From positions 284,444,524-284,508,523 of the forward strand of contig NC_080540.1 of the NCBI RefSeq assembly GCF_028640845.1: DNA of 64,000 bases, in the 5' to 3' direction. The position numbers were made by a program, and so were the translations under genes. Source of the stretch: Ahaetulla prasina (Eukaryota > Chordata > Lepidosauria > Squamata > Colubridae). This document shows, piece after piece, positions 21,800-32,698 of this stretch. Numbering within the stretch: the stretch's first letter is position 1; each line of letters begins with the position of its first letter. The notes under the pieces were generated by a model, which saw only the letters and a program-made list of their open reading frames with translations, ran no database searches and was not told the DNA's origin.

Positions 21800-22230
21800 T
21801 ATTTTAGCGACCGTACAAGGTTACGGCCCTGAAAAAAGTGACTTGTGACCATTTTTCAGGCTTACAACCATTGCAGCATCCCCATGGTTACGTGATCCAA
21901 ATTCGGGCACTTGGCAACTGGCATGTATTTATGATAGTTGCATTGTCCCAGCCGGAGTCACCATTTATAATCTTCCTAGCTGGCTTCCAACGAGCAAAGT
22001 CAATGGGAAAAGCCAGGCTCACTTAACAACCATGCGATTCACTTAACAACCACAGTGATTTTGCTTAACACCTGACCAAAAATGGTCATAAAATGGGGCC
22101 AAACTCACTTAATAACTGCCTTGCTCAGCCATGGAAATTTTGGGCTCAAATTTGATCGAGAACTGATTTTTTTAAAAAAAAAAAAGTTCCCCCCCCCCCA
22201 CTTATGCCAAAGTTTGCAAGTCAAGGGTTT
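21800..22230 (+). mobile_element. TACAGGTAGTCC-family MITE (diverged copy)
   Basis: Matches 53520-53865 through 'AAAAAAGTGACTTGTGACC', 'CCCCATGGTTACGTGAT', 'GCAAAGTCAATGGGAAAAGC' and 'CTTAACAACCATGCGATTC'. Ends are decayed and an A-run and C-run interrupt the right side. Confidence 0.65.
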
Positions 22231-22932
22231 TTTGTTTTTTTTAAATGGAATGCGTTTAAAAATTGCTTTCATTCCGTCGACATTAGCTATTTGGAACGGC
22301 GTGATGTAAATTCAATAAGATGGTATAAGGGCATGAAAGGAACAGGGAATACCAAGATAGCAACCATCCTTTACAAGCTATTCTATTATGCAGGCAGCTT
22401 CCTAAAAACTCATACAGCACCAGCCAAGGGTAGTAATCTCCCAGCAACAAAGCAAGAAGCCAAATGAGATTCAGAGGAAGAAGGAGTGATTTAGCAATGT
22501 GACAGCTTACCCTCCCCTTCACAGCCATGCACAAACTATGGAGCCTGTCGGTCTGTCGCTCCCCGTCAGAAAGACACGAGCCAACCATATTCTCAGGCAT
22601 ATTTCCTACACACGGCAACCACCAACAGAGAGTGAACGTCATGACGGCATCCAACACAAAAACAGCATCTATTAGCACAATGACCTGTATTCCTTTTTTG
22701 GGTCAGATCTTTTAACAATGGCTACGTGGGATCAATAAAAATGTGAACTCTTAGTACTTATTATCTTTGCTGCTGCTTTTTTGGCCACAAAATACTATAT
22801 AGAAACACATAAGTGATAAGGCTAGAAGATAGATAGAACAAACAAGAGTCACAAAATCTGTACAACTTTAGTATGGATGCAATGTCACACCCAATGGTGA
22901 CAAATGTTTGGGACTGAAGAAGACAAAAGCAT
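22231..22932. other. Unannotated stretch
   Basis: No domain-bearing frame or recognised repeat. Confidence 0.45.
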
Positions 22933-22959
22933 GTGTGTGTGTGTGTTTGTGTGTGTGTT

Positions 22960-23031
<72 letters not shown>

Positions 23032-23041
23032 GGGGGGGGGA
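22933..23041. repeat. (GT)n(GA)n(G)n compound microsatellite
   Basis: GT units with T interruptions, then GA/GAAA, then ten G. Confidence 0.93.
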
Positions 23042-24329
23042 AGTGCTATATTGGTAGTATTATTATAACACTCCAAAGACAGGGGAAAAAATTGTAGGAC
23101 TTTGGTGGTAGGAGTCTATTTTTATTTAACTCTTGAAATTTAAATAAACCAAAGCTGACAATAAAAGTACAAGCTAGGCTACCTAATCAACATGCTTCAG
23201 CAACAGCCTCTGAAAAACATTCATGGCATGCTTAGTACTTTGGGTAATTTGCATTGTAAGTAAAGCTTCTTACCATTAAACAAAAATAAATGAACTAAAT
23301 TGAAGTTGTTAAATGCCTGCCTTTTACAACAAAGCTCTTACATCTACAGTTCTAATTGCTTAGAGCCTGTCCTTATTCAGGTTCTGAATTAATCCAATTA
23401 GAAGACATGGCAAAGCCACATTAAAACATCAGATTAACATTTCAGAGTCATACGCCTCCCCTAAAATCAATGAAGGACTGTAAACTAGACAATTAAAAAC
23501 ATCCCTACCTGTTCCATCAAAAATGTTTAAGTTTCAGGATTTGGCTTCTTTTTGTCTGTATATTACAAATGTAATTTGGCCGATTACAAAAAATAGGGAA
23601 ATAAAAAGTTGCACAAGGCATAAAAAACACCTTTATGAGCATTATCATGAGCATTTATAATCTTTGAAAGTTCAATAGATAAAGGATAAAACAGTAAATA
23701 ACTAGCACTGGAAACTCAGACATTCAGACATTTAAAATCTAAAATGAACAAGATCTAGCAGAAAAATATTGCAGTTTTTTAAAAAAAATACTGGTTGTAC
23801 TTTTAATTGCTTATGTTTAGATATGAATCTCAATATAATACCAATCTATATGAAAATCACCATCTTTGAATTGATGACAAGTTCCACAGGCAGGGGAAAA
23901 AATCAAATTTGAAATATAAGATATCTAAATAAATTTATCTTATTTTACTATTAATATCCACATTTTCAAAGACTTCAGGGGCAGAAAAAAATCAAATTGA
24001 AGTTATTGGGAAATGTGGGCAGATGGATTTCAAAAGCCAAAATAGTCAGAATCTCAATTAAAGTAATTAAATAAACGGACAAAAGACTTCAGTAACTGGG
24101 ACTATGTGTGTGAGGGGTTTTTTATTGAGTAATATGCATATCAAACTCCTTGATCAATAGTATATGCTTTTTAGATACTGCCAACTTGTAATGAACAGAA
24201 TGGATATGCTCATAGAATTTCTTTATTGATCTGGATTTAGAAGTAAAAGAAAGTTACTAAGTTCACAAAACTAAATTCACAAAACTAGAAGGAAAAGTAA
24301 GTTCTTTTAAAGAGAACTTTTAAAGGGAA
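23042..24329. other. AT-rich stretch, possible conserved segment
   Basis: No repeat or exon seen. 23190-23480 is repeat-free with several TAATT/ATTA homeobox-type cores. Confidence 0.35.
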
Positions 24330-24540
24330 AAAATTAGCATATTTTGGAGAAACTAGATGAAAATAACAGAATGAAAATTGATAAAAATAAATGCAAGGTT
24401 CCTCATTTAGGAAAATCAAATGCCCAAGTACAGAATGGAAGATATTTTGGCAATGCTCCTTGTGAAAAAGAACTTAGTCAATTTCAAATCAAATATGAGC
24501 CAACAATGCAATGTGACTTCAAAATAAAGTAAAATACAAT
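24330..24540 (+). mobile_element. Old CR1 RT fragment
   Basis: Frame gives 'MKIDKNKCKVPHLGKSNAQV' and 'APCEKELSQF...YEPTMQCDF', comparable to 'MKFSGEKSKVLHLGKKNQ' in the copy at 18490. Interrupted or ended by the SINE at 24553. Confidence 0.6.
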
Positions 24541-24552
24541 GTTCGGTTATAT

Positions 24553-24858
24553 AGGTAAAAGTAAAGGTTTCTTTGTCCAGTTGTGTCCGACACAATGCTC
24601 ATCTTTTTCTTGGCCGAGGCGGGAGCCAGCATTGTCTGAAGACATCTTCCGTGGTTATGTGGCCAAAAGCGTTGTTACCTTCCCACCGAAATGGTACTTA
24701 TCAATCTACTATTATTCGCATGCTTTCAAATTGTCGGTTTGCAAGAGCTGGGGCAAGGAACAGGAGCTCACCCCTTTGCTCGGGTCTTGAACCTGGACTG
24801 TCAGCTTTCCAGCTGACAAGCTCAGTGTCTTTAACCACTGAGCCATCGCGCCCCTCTG
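24553..24858 (-). mobile_element. Sauria-type SINE with Bov-B-like tail
   Basis: Reverse complement of the SINE at 36957: tail with 'AGTTGTGTCCGACACAA' (like Bov-B 3' ends), 'GAAGACATCTTCCGTGGT', 'AAGCTCAGTGTCTTTAACCA', 'CTGAGCCATCGCGCCCC'. Near full length. Confidence 0.8.
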
Positions 24859-25557
24859 CTATGTAAGCAGTTTCTAAATAATTGGAAATGCCATTCCACT
24901 CTACTAAATATCTTAAAGGAAGCTGCACTGAAAACGGTCAAGATTATTCTTTTGCACTTCAGAACAGACAAAAGATCGTGACCATTTCTTATATGGCATC
25001 CTTTACGTCATTAATGTTCCAGGAAAGCTGATTTTCAATGTTTAAAAAACTACTTACTGTTAATAAAAAGCAGATTGAAAATGGAACTAATTACCCAGAG
25101 AGGTAGTGAACTCCCTTTATGAGACATACCCCAGTAGCAACCAAGCGGCCACATATGCAAGATACTTTAAATTGAATTTCTGCAATGATCCTTTTTATGA
25201 TCCTCGAAAGCCTTCTTCCACTGATATTCCCAGCAGATAGTATGGTGCCTGTGGTTCCACAGATAGTGTGTTGGGAAGCAAAAGAATACTAACTGCATGC
25301 TATCAATACCTATAGTGTCCTTTTAAAGCCATTAAAATGGAAGGTCATTATCTTGCCTGATGATCGTATAATGCAATTACTCACTGAGTACAGCAATACT
25401 TGCTTTTATGCGGAATTCCACGGTACTAGATGTTATGAATGATTTTGAACTCTTAAAGCTGACGAGAAAACCTGTGTCAACGTTTTCCATATGATGCACA
25501 GTTTTTTACAATCTCTAGCATGGCTCTCCTTTCCCCTAGGCTAAATTCCCAAATGCT
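24859..25557. other. Unannotated stretch
   Basis: A short CR1-like trace near 25080-25130 ('ACCCAGAGAGGTAGTGAACT'); otherwise nothing recognised. Confidence 0.4.
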
Positions 25558-26165
25558 GCATTATTATTATTATTATTGTTGTTGTTGTTATTGATCATTG
25601 TACAGTCAGCCAGATGTTCAGACTGGGTTTGGCATTTTTGTCTACCTATCGAGTCCTTACCAAAGACCTGGGATAGGCAGATCTGGATGTTTGATGGTGT
25701 TCCAGATATCGTCACAGGATGGAGGCTGTTCTTAGTAAAGTCGCCTTCTGCAATTGATTGATGGCGAATTTGTCAATGCCAATGATGTTCAAGTGGTGCT
25801 CCAGTTATTCTGGGATTGCATCTAAGGCGCCTATTACTATTGGTACTACCTTTGCTTGCCTTTGCCATAGTCGTTCTATTTCTATTTGTAGGTCTTTGTA
25901 TTTTGTTATCTTCTCCAATTCTTTCTTTTCTCTTCTGCTGTCTCCAGGCATTGCCAGAGGAATTTAACTTCTTCATTTTCTATGATGACGATGATGATGA
26001 TGATGGTGATTTTGTAGAACAGATGCTCAACTTCCCTATTCATTATGGTTGCTTTTTTGGGGGCACCACTTGCAGCCTCATTTTCTGAAGTAAAACATCT
26101 GGCCTTCAACAGCTTATCCTTGGGATTCTGTGGCATCTTTCCTGATCTGAAGTACACACCCAATT
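25558..26165 (-). mobile_element. R4-like LINE 3' end with ATT tail
   Basis: Minus-strand frames give 'EKKELEKITKYKDLQIEIER' and 'WQRQAKVVPIVIGALDAIPE', the C-terminal endonuclease-side region of R4-like elements. A 3' UTR follows ('CAGTCTGAACATCTGGCTGA') ending in an ATT/GTT repeat at 25559-25590. A CAT-rich simple repeat has grown inside (25981-26010). Confidence 0.65.
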
Positions 26166-27714
26166 AAGCCTCAATTGTTGTAATTTTGAGTGTCTTCTAG
26201 AGCCATTGTTTTTAACCGATAGATTTATATGACTGCCCAATTGATACGAAAGACATCATTATAATTAAAAGAATTAAAAGGAGGAAAAGCAAGTGGATCA
26301 AAACCCAATAGGTAATAATTGCCACAACAGTTATGACTTTCAGGAAAGGGCAAAATCCAGAGCTATCTTTGCTTTGATTGATTAGAAGCTGTAAGACACA
26401 ATATGACTGGATATGTAGATATTTGGTTTGTCTAGTAGATCCAGAATCACTTCAAAGTGAGATGGGCAGCAAACAAATTAAATAAATAAAACAAATATAT
26501 GCATTTTTTCCAATCTATGTGAGAATGACTGAACTATCTAGAATTGATACTACCTCTTTTCTCAGATGTCTTTCGAATGTCATGTTCCATCTGAGGATCA
26601 CTCCAAGATCGGAGAAAGGGACAGTAGCTTTATTATTCTCCCAGAATGACATAGAATAGACAAAAGTTATTTCCTGGAGTCGAGTGCTATGTGGTATGGG
26701 AATGGTCAGCTTGCAACCACAATGATTTTGCAAAACTCAACTTTAAAAGCAATAATGATAAAAGGGAGCCGATAAATTAAGCACTGACACCTATTAAACC
26801 TTATCTTTGTTAAACACTAAGTGCAGAGTTGGCAGAAGAACACCAAAAATAATGAAGGAAAGGGGAGAAAGGTAGAACAGTAGAAAGGGAATGTGAAAGT
26901 TTAACCTTGCCACCAAATGTAAGAATTAAGGGTAACTATAAGTGACAAGCATTTTTGCTATAGAAATATACTAGTGACCAAAAGTGTCGCTACTGCTTGT
27001 GTTTTCCACCAATGATTGGTCAGCTTTCTTCAAAGTATAGAATTAGCCAAGGCTAAACTTCAAAAGAAGTCACGGTAAAATGTACTCACAAACAGCTCGT
27101 GTGCTTTGCTCAAACAAAAAGAATGAACAGAAAAAGGGAGAGTTAGCCAGAAGCTTGATTTTTTAAAAAAAAATAAAAATCCCTTTTTTTCCTTTTTTTA
27201 CCAGAGTTTGCACATGGATAGCCATAATTTACAGGTGTGATGTAAAACCTCTGAAATATGAGACATTGCTGTCATTACTGTTGTGAATTACAACATTTTT
27301 CATATGGGCTTGTGATCAATTATAAGGGCAATCTATGTAATATATAGAATATATATAATAGTGTGCCACAGTCTAATGTAATTTATTTCCATCAATGAGG
27401 TAATATCACCCAGCACACTAGAGGCCAAATCTGAAAGTTCATTCTGAAGGTTATTGCTTCACAAAGGGACTGCTTTGTCCCACGGTTATGACTTCCCCTC
27501 TTGCTCACACCGCTGGTGCTGAATCCTCAAATTCAGCATTATTAAAATTACAACCTATGTTTACCATGAATGCAAGCTAAAATCAAAGCTGTATGTACAA
27601 AGCTGCACAACATCCAGATACTAGAGGCACAGCCCAGCAAATGCTCAACAACCTCATTGCAACAACTTGATCAGTTACTATATATTTGAATCCAGACAAA
27701 TGACACAGATCTGC
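26166..27714. other. Intron-like stretch
   Basis: AT-rich. A SINE/LINE tail trace at 26440-26495 ('TTCAAAGTGAGATGGGCAGC' then AAAT units). No coding signal. Confidence 0.45.
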
Positions 27715-27893
27715 TTTTATTACCCTGTATGACCAGCGCCTTTGGCATTGAGTCATGCCAGCCACATGACCGCGGAGACGTCTTCGGACAGCGCTGGCTC
27801 TTCGGCTTTGAAACGGAGATGAGCACCACCCCCTAGAGTCAGAAACAACTAGCACATATCTGCGAGGGGAACCTTTACCTTTACCTTATGACC
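27715..27893 (+). mobile_element. Sauria-type SINE, 3' half
   Basis: From 'GCGCCTTTGGCATTGAGTCA' through 'GACGTCTTCGGACAGCGCTG' to the 'CCTTTACCTTTACCTT' tail. Head missing. Confidence 0.8.
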
Positions 27894-27896
27894 ATG

Positions 27897-28185
27897 AAGG
27901 ATGGAGGCGCAATGGCTCAGCAGTTAAAAAGGCTGAGCGTGTCAGCTCTGGGTTCGAGACCCAAGTGTTGCACAACAGGGTAAGCTCCCGTTACTTGCTC
28001 CAGGTCCTATCCATCTAGCAGTTCAAAACCATGTAAATGAGAATAGATTAATAAGTACCACTTCTGTGGGACTGTAATAGTGTTCCGTACGTCTTTGGCG
28101 TATGGCTATGCTGGCCACATGACCATGGAAAATGTCTTTGGACAAGGCTGGCTCCCTCAGCTAAGAAACACAGATAAGCACCTGA
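27897..28185 (+). mobile_element. Sauria-type SINE, next in tandem
   Basis: Box A 'GCAATGGCTCAGCAG' and box B 'GGGTTCGAGACCC', with the body as in 36957 but more diverged ('TGGCTATGCTGGCCACATGA'). Lies 4 bp after another SINE's tail in the same orientation. Confidence 0.78.
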
Positions 28186-28284
28186 CACTACCTTCTTTTT
28201 TTTTATGATCATTCAGAGTAGGTCTTGTTTCAATGGGCTCACATAAACCCAACAAAAGCTCACCCAAAATGAAAGCGGGCCATA

Positions 28285-28534
28285 ATTTTACTACCGGTTT
28301 GCCGCACACCAAAAATGTGAGTGCGCACGCACTGTTGCTTTGCTCACACATGTCCCTTCCGTGCATGCACCCGGCCTTCCACGTATATGCTTTCCTCACA
28401 CGTGCGGCTTGCATGCATGCATGTGGCTTAGAAAACATGGCTAAGCATAGCGCTGGGGCGGGTGGGCCACCCACCTGCAGGTCGCCACTACTGGTTTGCC
28501 TGAACTGGTCCAAACCAGTTGCATACCAACACTG
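28285..28534 (-). mobile_element. hAT-like MITE fragment (ACCGGT family)
   Basis: 'AATTTTACTACCGGTTTGCC' at left and 'CTGGTCCAAACCAGTTGCAT', 'ACCAACACTG' at right match the family of 8293 and 32397. Left terminus missing, no TSD. Confidence 0.5.
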
Positions 28535-28675
28535 AAGGGGGCCATGGGCCAAGCGTTTGGGAATGGCTGTTGTTCTCTCAGTGCTAGATGCTGCTTTATT
28601 AATGAAAAGTATAAATCCCTAGAATTCCCATTTCTTTATTTCAGGAAGGCCAATAAAGATCTAAGTAGATATTCA

Positions 28676-28752
28676 TTCTCTCTCTGTCTCTCTCTGTCTT
28701 TCTCTGTCTCTGTCTCTGTCTCTCTCATACACACACACACAGAGGGAGGGAG
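28676..28752. repeat. (CT)n / (CA)n / (GGGA) simple repeats
   Basis: CTCT(G)-type array then ACAC then GAGGGAGG. Confidence 0.88.
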
Positions 28753-29368
28753 GGAGAGGCAGGCTACAGAAAATGGAAATCCCTTAGCTGCAATTAAAGA
28801 AATATTATACATTTGATCTGATTCTGACAATGAAAACAATTAATCAGTGAAATGGTTTTCCTTCAGAAGTTGTGAGTGCTCAATGCTGGAGGTTTTTAAG
28901 AAGACATTGGATGACCATTTGTCCAGAATGGTATAGAGCAGTGATGGCTAACCTTTTTGCCATCGCGTGCCAGGATAAAGGTGGGTGGGGATTTATTTTA
29001 TGCATCCCGCCCTGCGCACGCAACCTCCCTCCCTCCCGCTCCTGGCACGCGATGGCCCGGTAGGCCCGTTTTTCTTTCTCATCTGGCTCCAGGTCCTCTC
29101 TATGGACCTGGGGAGGGTGAAAACAGCCTTTCCCCACCCCTCTCGGAGGCCCGAAACGACCCATTTCCCAACTTCCGGTTGGACAGGAAGTGATGTTTTT
29201 TGCTGTCCCCAGCCTCCAGAGTCGCTCTAGGAGTCTCTAGAGGCTGGGGACAGCAAAAAACGTCACTTTCTGTCCAACCGGAAGTTGGGAAACAGGCTGT
29301 TTTGGGCCTCCAGAGGGCCTGGGGAAGGCAGTATTTGCCCTCCCTAGATGCATAGAGAGGATCTGGAG

Positions 29369-29658
29369 CAGGGGTAAAATCTAAAAATTTTCTCTACCAG
29401 TTCTGCGGGCGTGGCTTAATTGGTGGGCGTGGCTTGGTGATCAGATGACTGGGTGGGCGTGGCCAATAACAATAAATAATAAAAATAATTAACAAACTAT
29501 AAAAAACAATAAGAGGTACCAAAAACCAACTTTCACACTTTATACACACACAACACAACACAACTGACTCACACACAATGTAAAAGCAGCTGTACTTCAC
29601 ATTTCACAGCCACAAAAAGCTCAAAAACCAACTTTCACACTTTACACACACACAACTG

Positions 29659-29690
<32 letters not shown>

Positions 29691-30351
29691 CCACATACAG
29701 CTTTCTGAGATTTTGTGTGCTTGTGTAGTTAGAGTGAAACACTACAGAAACACACCAAATCTCAGAAAGCTGCACAAATATTTTATTTTATTATTTTTGT
29801 TATTTTATTTTATTGTGGACTTCAAATCCCAGAGTTCCTCAGCCAGCCAACCCAGCCAGCATTAGTTGATCACTGAGGAAATGGATTAGCTAAGCAATTG
29901 ATTCTGTCTGGCTGAAAGTGAAACTGGGGTTTTCGGGCTGGAAAAAAAGCCATGCGTTCATCAGTAATCAGGTAAGTGCCTTAGAATCTCTACTCTTACT
30001 TGTAGAAAACATGTTTTCTACAAGTAAGAGTACAAGTAAGGTTCTGCTGATGAGGAACTGAGGTGAGATCGCCAGAGGAGACTTTAATTTTTTTTTTTTA
30101 AGTTTAAAGTCTCTGCCATCTCAGCTGAGGGACGGGATCCTCAAAGGCTTTTTTTTACTTTTAAAGGCATGTTTCAGCTGAAGCAAAACCGGCTTTTAAA
30201 AGTAAAAAAAAAACAAAAAACCCTCTGCTGATGGTGCGGCTCAGCAGAGGCAGGGGGCGGGGCCAGGGATTTTTGCTACCGGTCCTCCGAACCAGCAGCC
30301 ATCGCTACCGGATCGCGCGAGCCGGTCCGAACCCGGAGCATTTCACCCCTG
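29369..30351 (-). mobile_element. hAT-like element nested inside another, ATCTGGAG TSD
   Basis: Ends CAGGGGTAAAAT / ATTTCACCCCTG with a perfect TSD ATCTGGAG (29361-29368, 30352-30359). Right part shares 'GCTACCGGATCG' and 'GCTACCGGTC' with 675-1207 in reverse. Interior has CA repeats (29649-29685), 'TTCCTCAGCCAGCCAACC' and a 42-bp palindrome. Confidence 0.85.
29991..30032. repeat. Perfect 42-bp palindrome
   Basis: Two 21-nt arms with no loop, centre ACATGT, arm starting TACTCTTACTTGTAG. Every base pairs by eye. Confidence 0.92.
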
Positions 30352-30645
30352 ATCTGGAGCCAGGTGAGAAAGAAAAATGGGCCTTCCCCACCCCCCGCAG
30401 GGCCTCTGGAGGCAAGAAACAGCCTGTTTCCCTACTTCTAGTGGGCCCAGAAGGTCTGAAAATCAGCTGGCTGGCGTGCGCATGCGCGCTGGAGCTGAGC
30501 CGGTGTGCCCACTGATATGGCCTACGCGTGCCATAGGTTCGCCATCACAGGTATAGAGTCTCCTGCTTGGGCGGTGTGTTGGACTAGAACACTTCCAAGA
30601 CTTTCAAAGTCCCTTCCAATTCTGCTTTTCTGTATTCTATTGCTT

Positions 30646-30932
30646 TCTGTTATTGATTTCTTTTTTATACATTGCACAAAAAACACTTAAACATTCATTA
30701 GCATTAACAATGATGCATTCATAATGTTCTATCTACCCAATCAACTTTTATACGGGCTCTTATAAAAAATCTATAACAAAAAATAATAATAATAAATTCC
30801 AGAGATGTTCCTTTGAGGCTGAAGAAAACTAATCTTTTCCACAATACTTTCCATTGGGTGAAACACAACATGGAAACATTCATTTCTAAATGAAAAACTA
30901 AGATTTTCTAGAAAACAATACAACACAAGCTA
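30646..30932. other. AT-rich stretch
   Basis: Nothing recognised. Confidence 0.4.
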
Positions 30933-31317
30933 AAATTAATACTAATAATGATGAAAATATAATTGTTCTTTGCTTAAGAAATAACATTGTACCTAACACT
31001 TCAGCAACGTTTTATTTTCTAAGATATAAAAGTTTGGTGTGGATAAACTATAGTTAGATTCATAGTCTATGACTAGTGGAAACTTAATAATTCAAGTCCT
31101 AATCAAGGATATAATCAAGGATATAAATTAATACTAATAATGATGAAAATATAATTTTCTTTGCTTAAGAAATAACATTGTACCTAACACTTCAGCAACG
31201 TTTTATTTTCTAAGATATAAAAGTTTGGTATGGATAAACTATAGTTAGATTCATAGTCTATGACTAGTGGAAACTTAATAATTCAAGTCCTAATCAAGGA
31301 TATAATCAAGGATATAA
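30933..31317 (+). repeat. 192-bp tandem duplication
   Basis: Two head-to-tail units, 30933-31124 and 31125-31317, starting AAATTAATACTAATAATGAT and ending ATCAAGGATATA, with only a few differences. A further 'AAGTCCTAATC' follows at 31317-31327, where the L2 sequence starts. Confidence 0.92.
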
Positions 31318-31325
31318 AGTCCTAA

Positions 31326-31880
31326 TCGCGGCTCCCATGTAACATCACTTCTGCGTAGTCTGCACTGGCTTCCTGTGGTCTTTCGGGTGCGCTTCAAGAT
31401 TCTGGTTACCACCTTTAAAGCGCTCCATGGCTTAGGACCCGGATACTTACGAGACCGCCTGCTGTTACCCTATGCCTCCCACCGACCCGTACGCTCTCAC
31501 AGAGAAGGTCTCCTCAGGGTGCCGTCCGCCAAACAGTGTCAGCTGGCGACCCCCAGGAGTAGGGCCTTCTCTGTTGGAGCATCGACGCTCTGGAATGAAC
31601 TTCCCCCTGGCCTACGTCAAGTGCCTGATCTTCGGACCTTCCGTCGTGAGCTAAAAACATACTTATTTATTCAAGCGGGACTGGCATAATGGTTTTAATA
31701 GTTTTAATTTAAAACTGGGGTTTTTATTGGGTTTTTTAAAATCTTTTATAATTTTAAATTTAAACTTTTAATTATCAGCCTTTTGTAATTTGCTAGGTTT
31801 TAATTGTTGGTTTTAATTGTATATGTATTGTGTTTTATCTTTGGCTGTACACCGCCCTGAGTCCTTCGGGAGAAGGGCGG
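31326..31880 (+). mobile_element. L2 LINE 3' end
   Basis: The open frame at 31375-31689 encodes the L2 RT C-terminus: 'VRFKILVTTFKALHGLGPGY', 'REGLLRVPSAKQCQLATPRS', 'RAFSVGASTLWNELPPGLRQ', 'FRRELKTYLFIQAGLA'. The 3' UTR ends 'CACCGCCCTGAGTCCTTCGG', 'GAGAAGGGCGG'. 5'-truncated. Confidence 0.87.

Positions 31881-31963
<83 letters not shown>
31881..31963. repeat. (AAT)n microsatellite on L2 tail
   Basis: Long pure AAT array directly after the L2 3' end. Confidence 0.95.
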
Positions 31964-31965
<2 letters not shown>

Positions 31966-32082
31966 GATCTAAGAATATGGACAGTTCCAAGCGGGATGGA
32001 TTTTTGTGAAATTAAGATGTTCATCAGATAAATTTAATATTTCTAGATATCAAGGAAGTTCTTTAGGTATTATTCAATTAGG

Positions 32083-32205
32083 TAGGGTGTCAAACTCACG
32101 TCGTCATGTGACATATCGGGACTTTTTCCCCCTTCGCTAAACCAGGCGTAGGTGTGGCCAGTGTGTGACGCATCCGGCCCGCGAGCGGGGAGTTTGACAG
32201 TCCTG
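32083..32205 (+). mobile_element. hAT MITE (GGGTGTCAAAC family), short copy
   Basis: 'TAGGGTGTCAAACTC' and 'GGGGAGTTTGACAGTCCTG' ends; interior 'GACGCATCCGGCCCGCGAGC'. TSD not clear. Confidence 0.65.
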
Positions 32206-32396
32206 CTCTGAGGGCTCCAATTATGACTGGTATAACAACATCCCCCCCATAGGAACAGGGACATTTTTTCCCTCCTGCCATCACTCTACTGAACACCTAA
32301 TTCTCACGGTGCTGTCTAATGTCTGTATGTATTTACTCATGCAGTATGGATATAGTATTATCATTTATCCTTATTAACTTCTTTACTCCCTCCTCT

Positions 32397-32690
32397 CAGA
32401 GGTGGGTTTCAGCAGGTTCTGACCAGTTCTGGAGAACTGGTAGCGGAAATTTTGAGTAGTTTGGAGAACCGGTAGTAAAAATTCTGACTGGCCCAGCCCC
32501 CATCTATTCTCTGCCTCCCAAGTCCCAGCTGATCCGGAGGAAATGGGGATTTTGCAATAACCTTCCCCTGGAGTGGGGAGGGAATGGAGATTTTACAGTA
32601 TCCTTCCCTTGATACGCCCACCAAGCCATGCCACGCCCACCAAGCCACACCTAAGGAACTGGTAGTAAATATTTTTGAAATCCACCACTG
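32397..32690 (+). mobile_element. hAT-like MITE, CCTCCTCT TSD
   Basis: Ends CAGAGGTGGGTTTCAGC / GAAATCCACCACTG with a perfect TSD CCTCCTCT (32389-32396, 32691-32698). Internal 'GAGAACTGGTAGCGGAAATT'. Confidence 0.85.
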
Positions 32691-32698
32691 CCTCCTCT

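Larger units (their letters stand above)
28939..30550 (+). mobile_element. hAT element in CR1, GTATAGAG TSD
   Basis: Ends CAGTGATGGCTAACC / GGTTCGCCATCACAG with a perfect 8-bp TSD GTATAGAG (28931-28938, 30551-30558). Outer parts (28939-29368 and 30352-30550) include a long inverted repeat: AACTTCCGGTTGGACAGGAA near 29169 and its complement near 29270. No transposase seen. Confidence 0.87.
28815..30645 (+). mobile_element. CR1 3' end split by nested hAT elements
   Basis: 28815-28930 holds the RT tail ('NNxSVKWFSFRSCECSMLEV' style, decayed) and 30559-30645 the 3' UTR ('CTTGGGCGGTGTGTTGGACT', ending 'CTGTATTCTATTG'). The two halves join at GTATAGAG. Confidence 0.78.

Noticed and set aside
22283..22678. 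131-codon minus frame as an exon
   Set aside because: No splice sites placed sensibly and no domain; crosses decayed MITE sequence at its edge.
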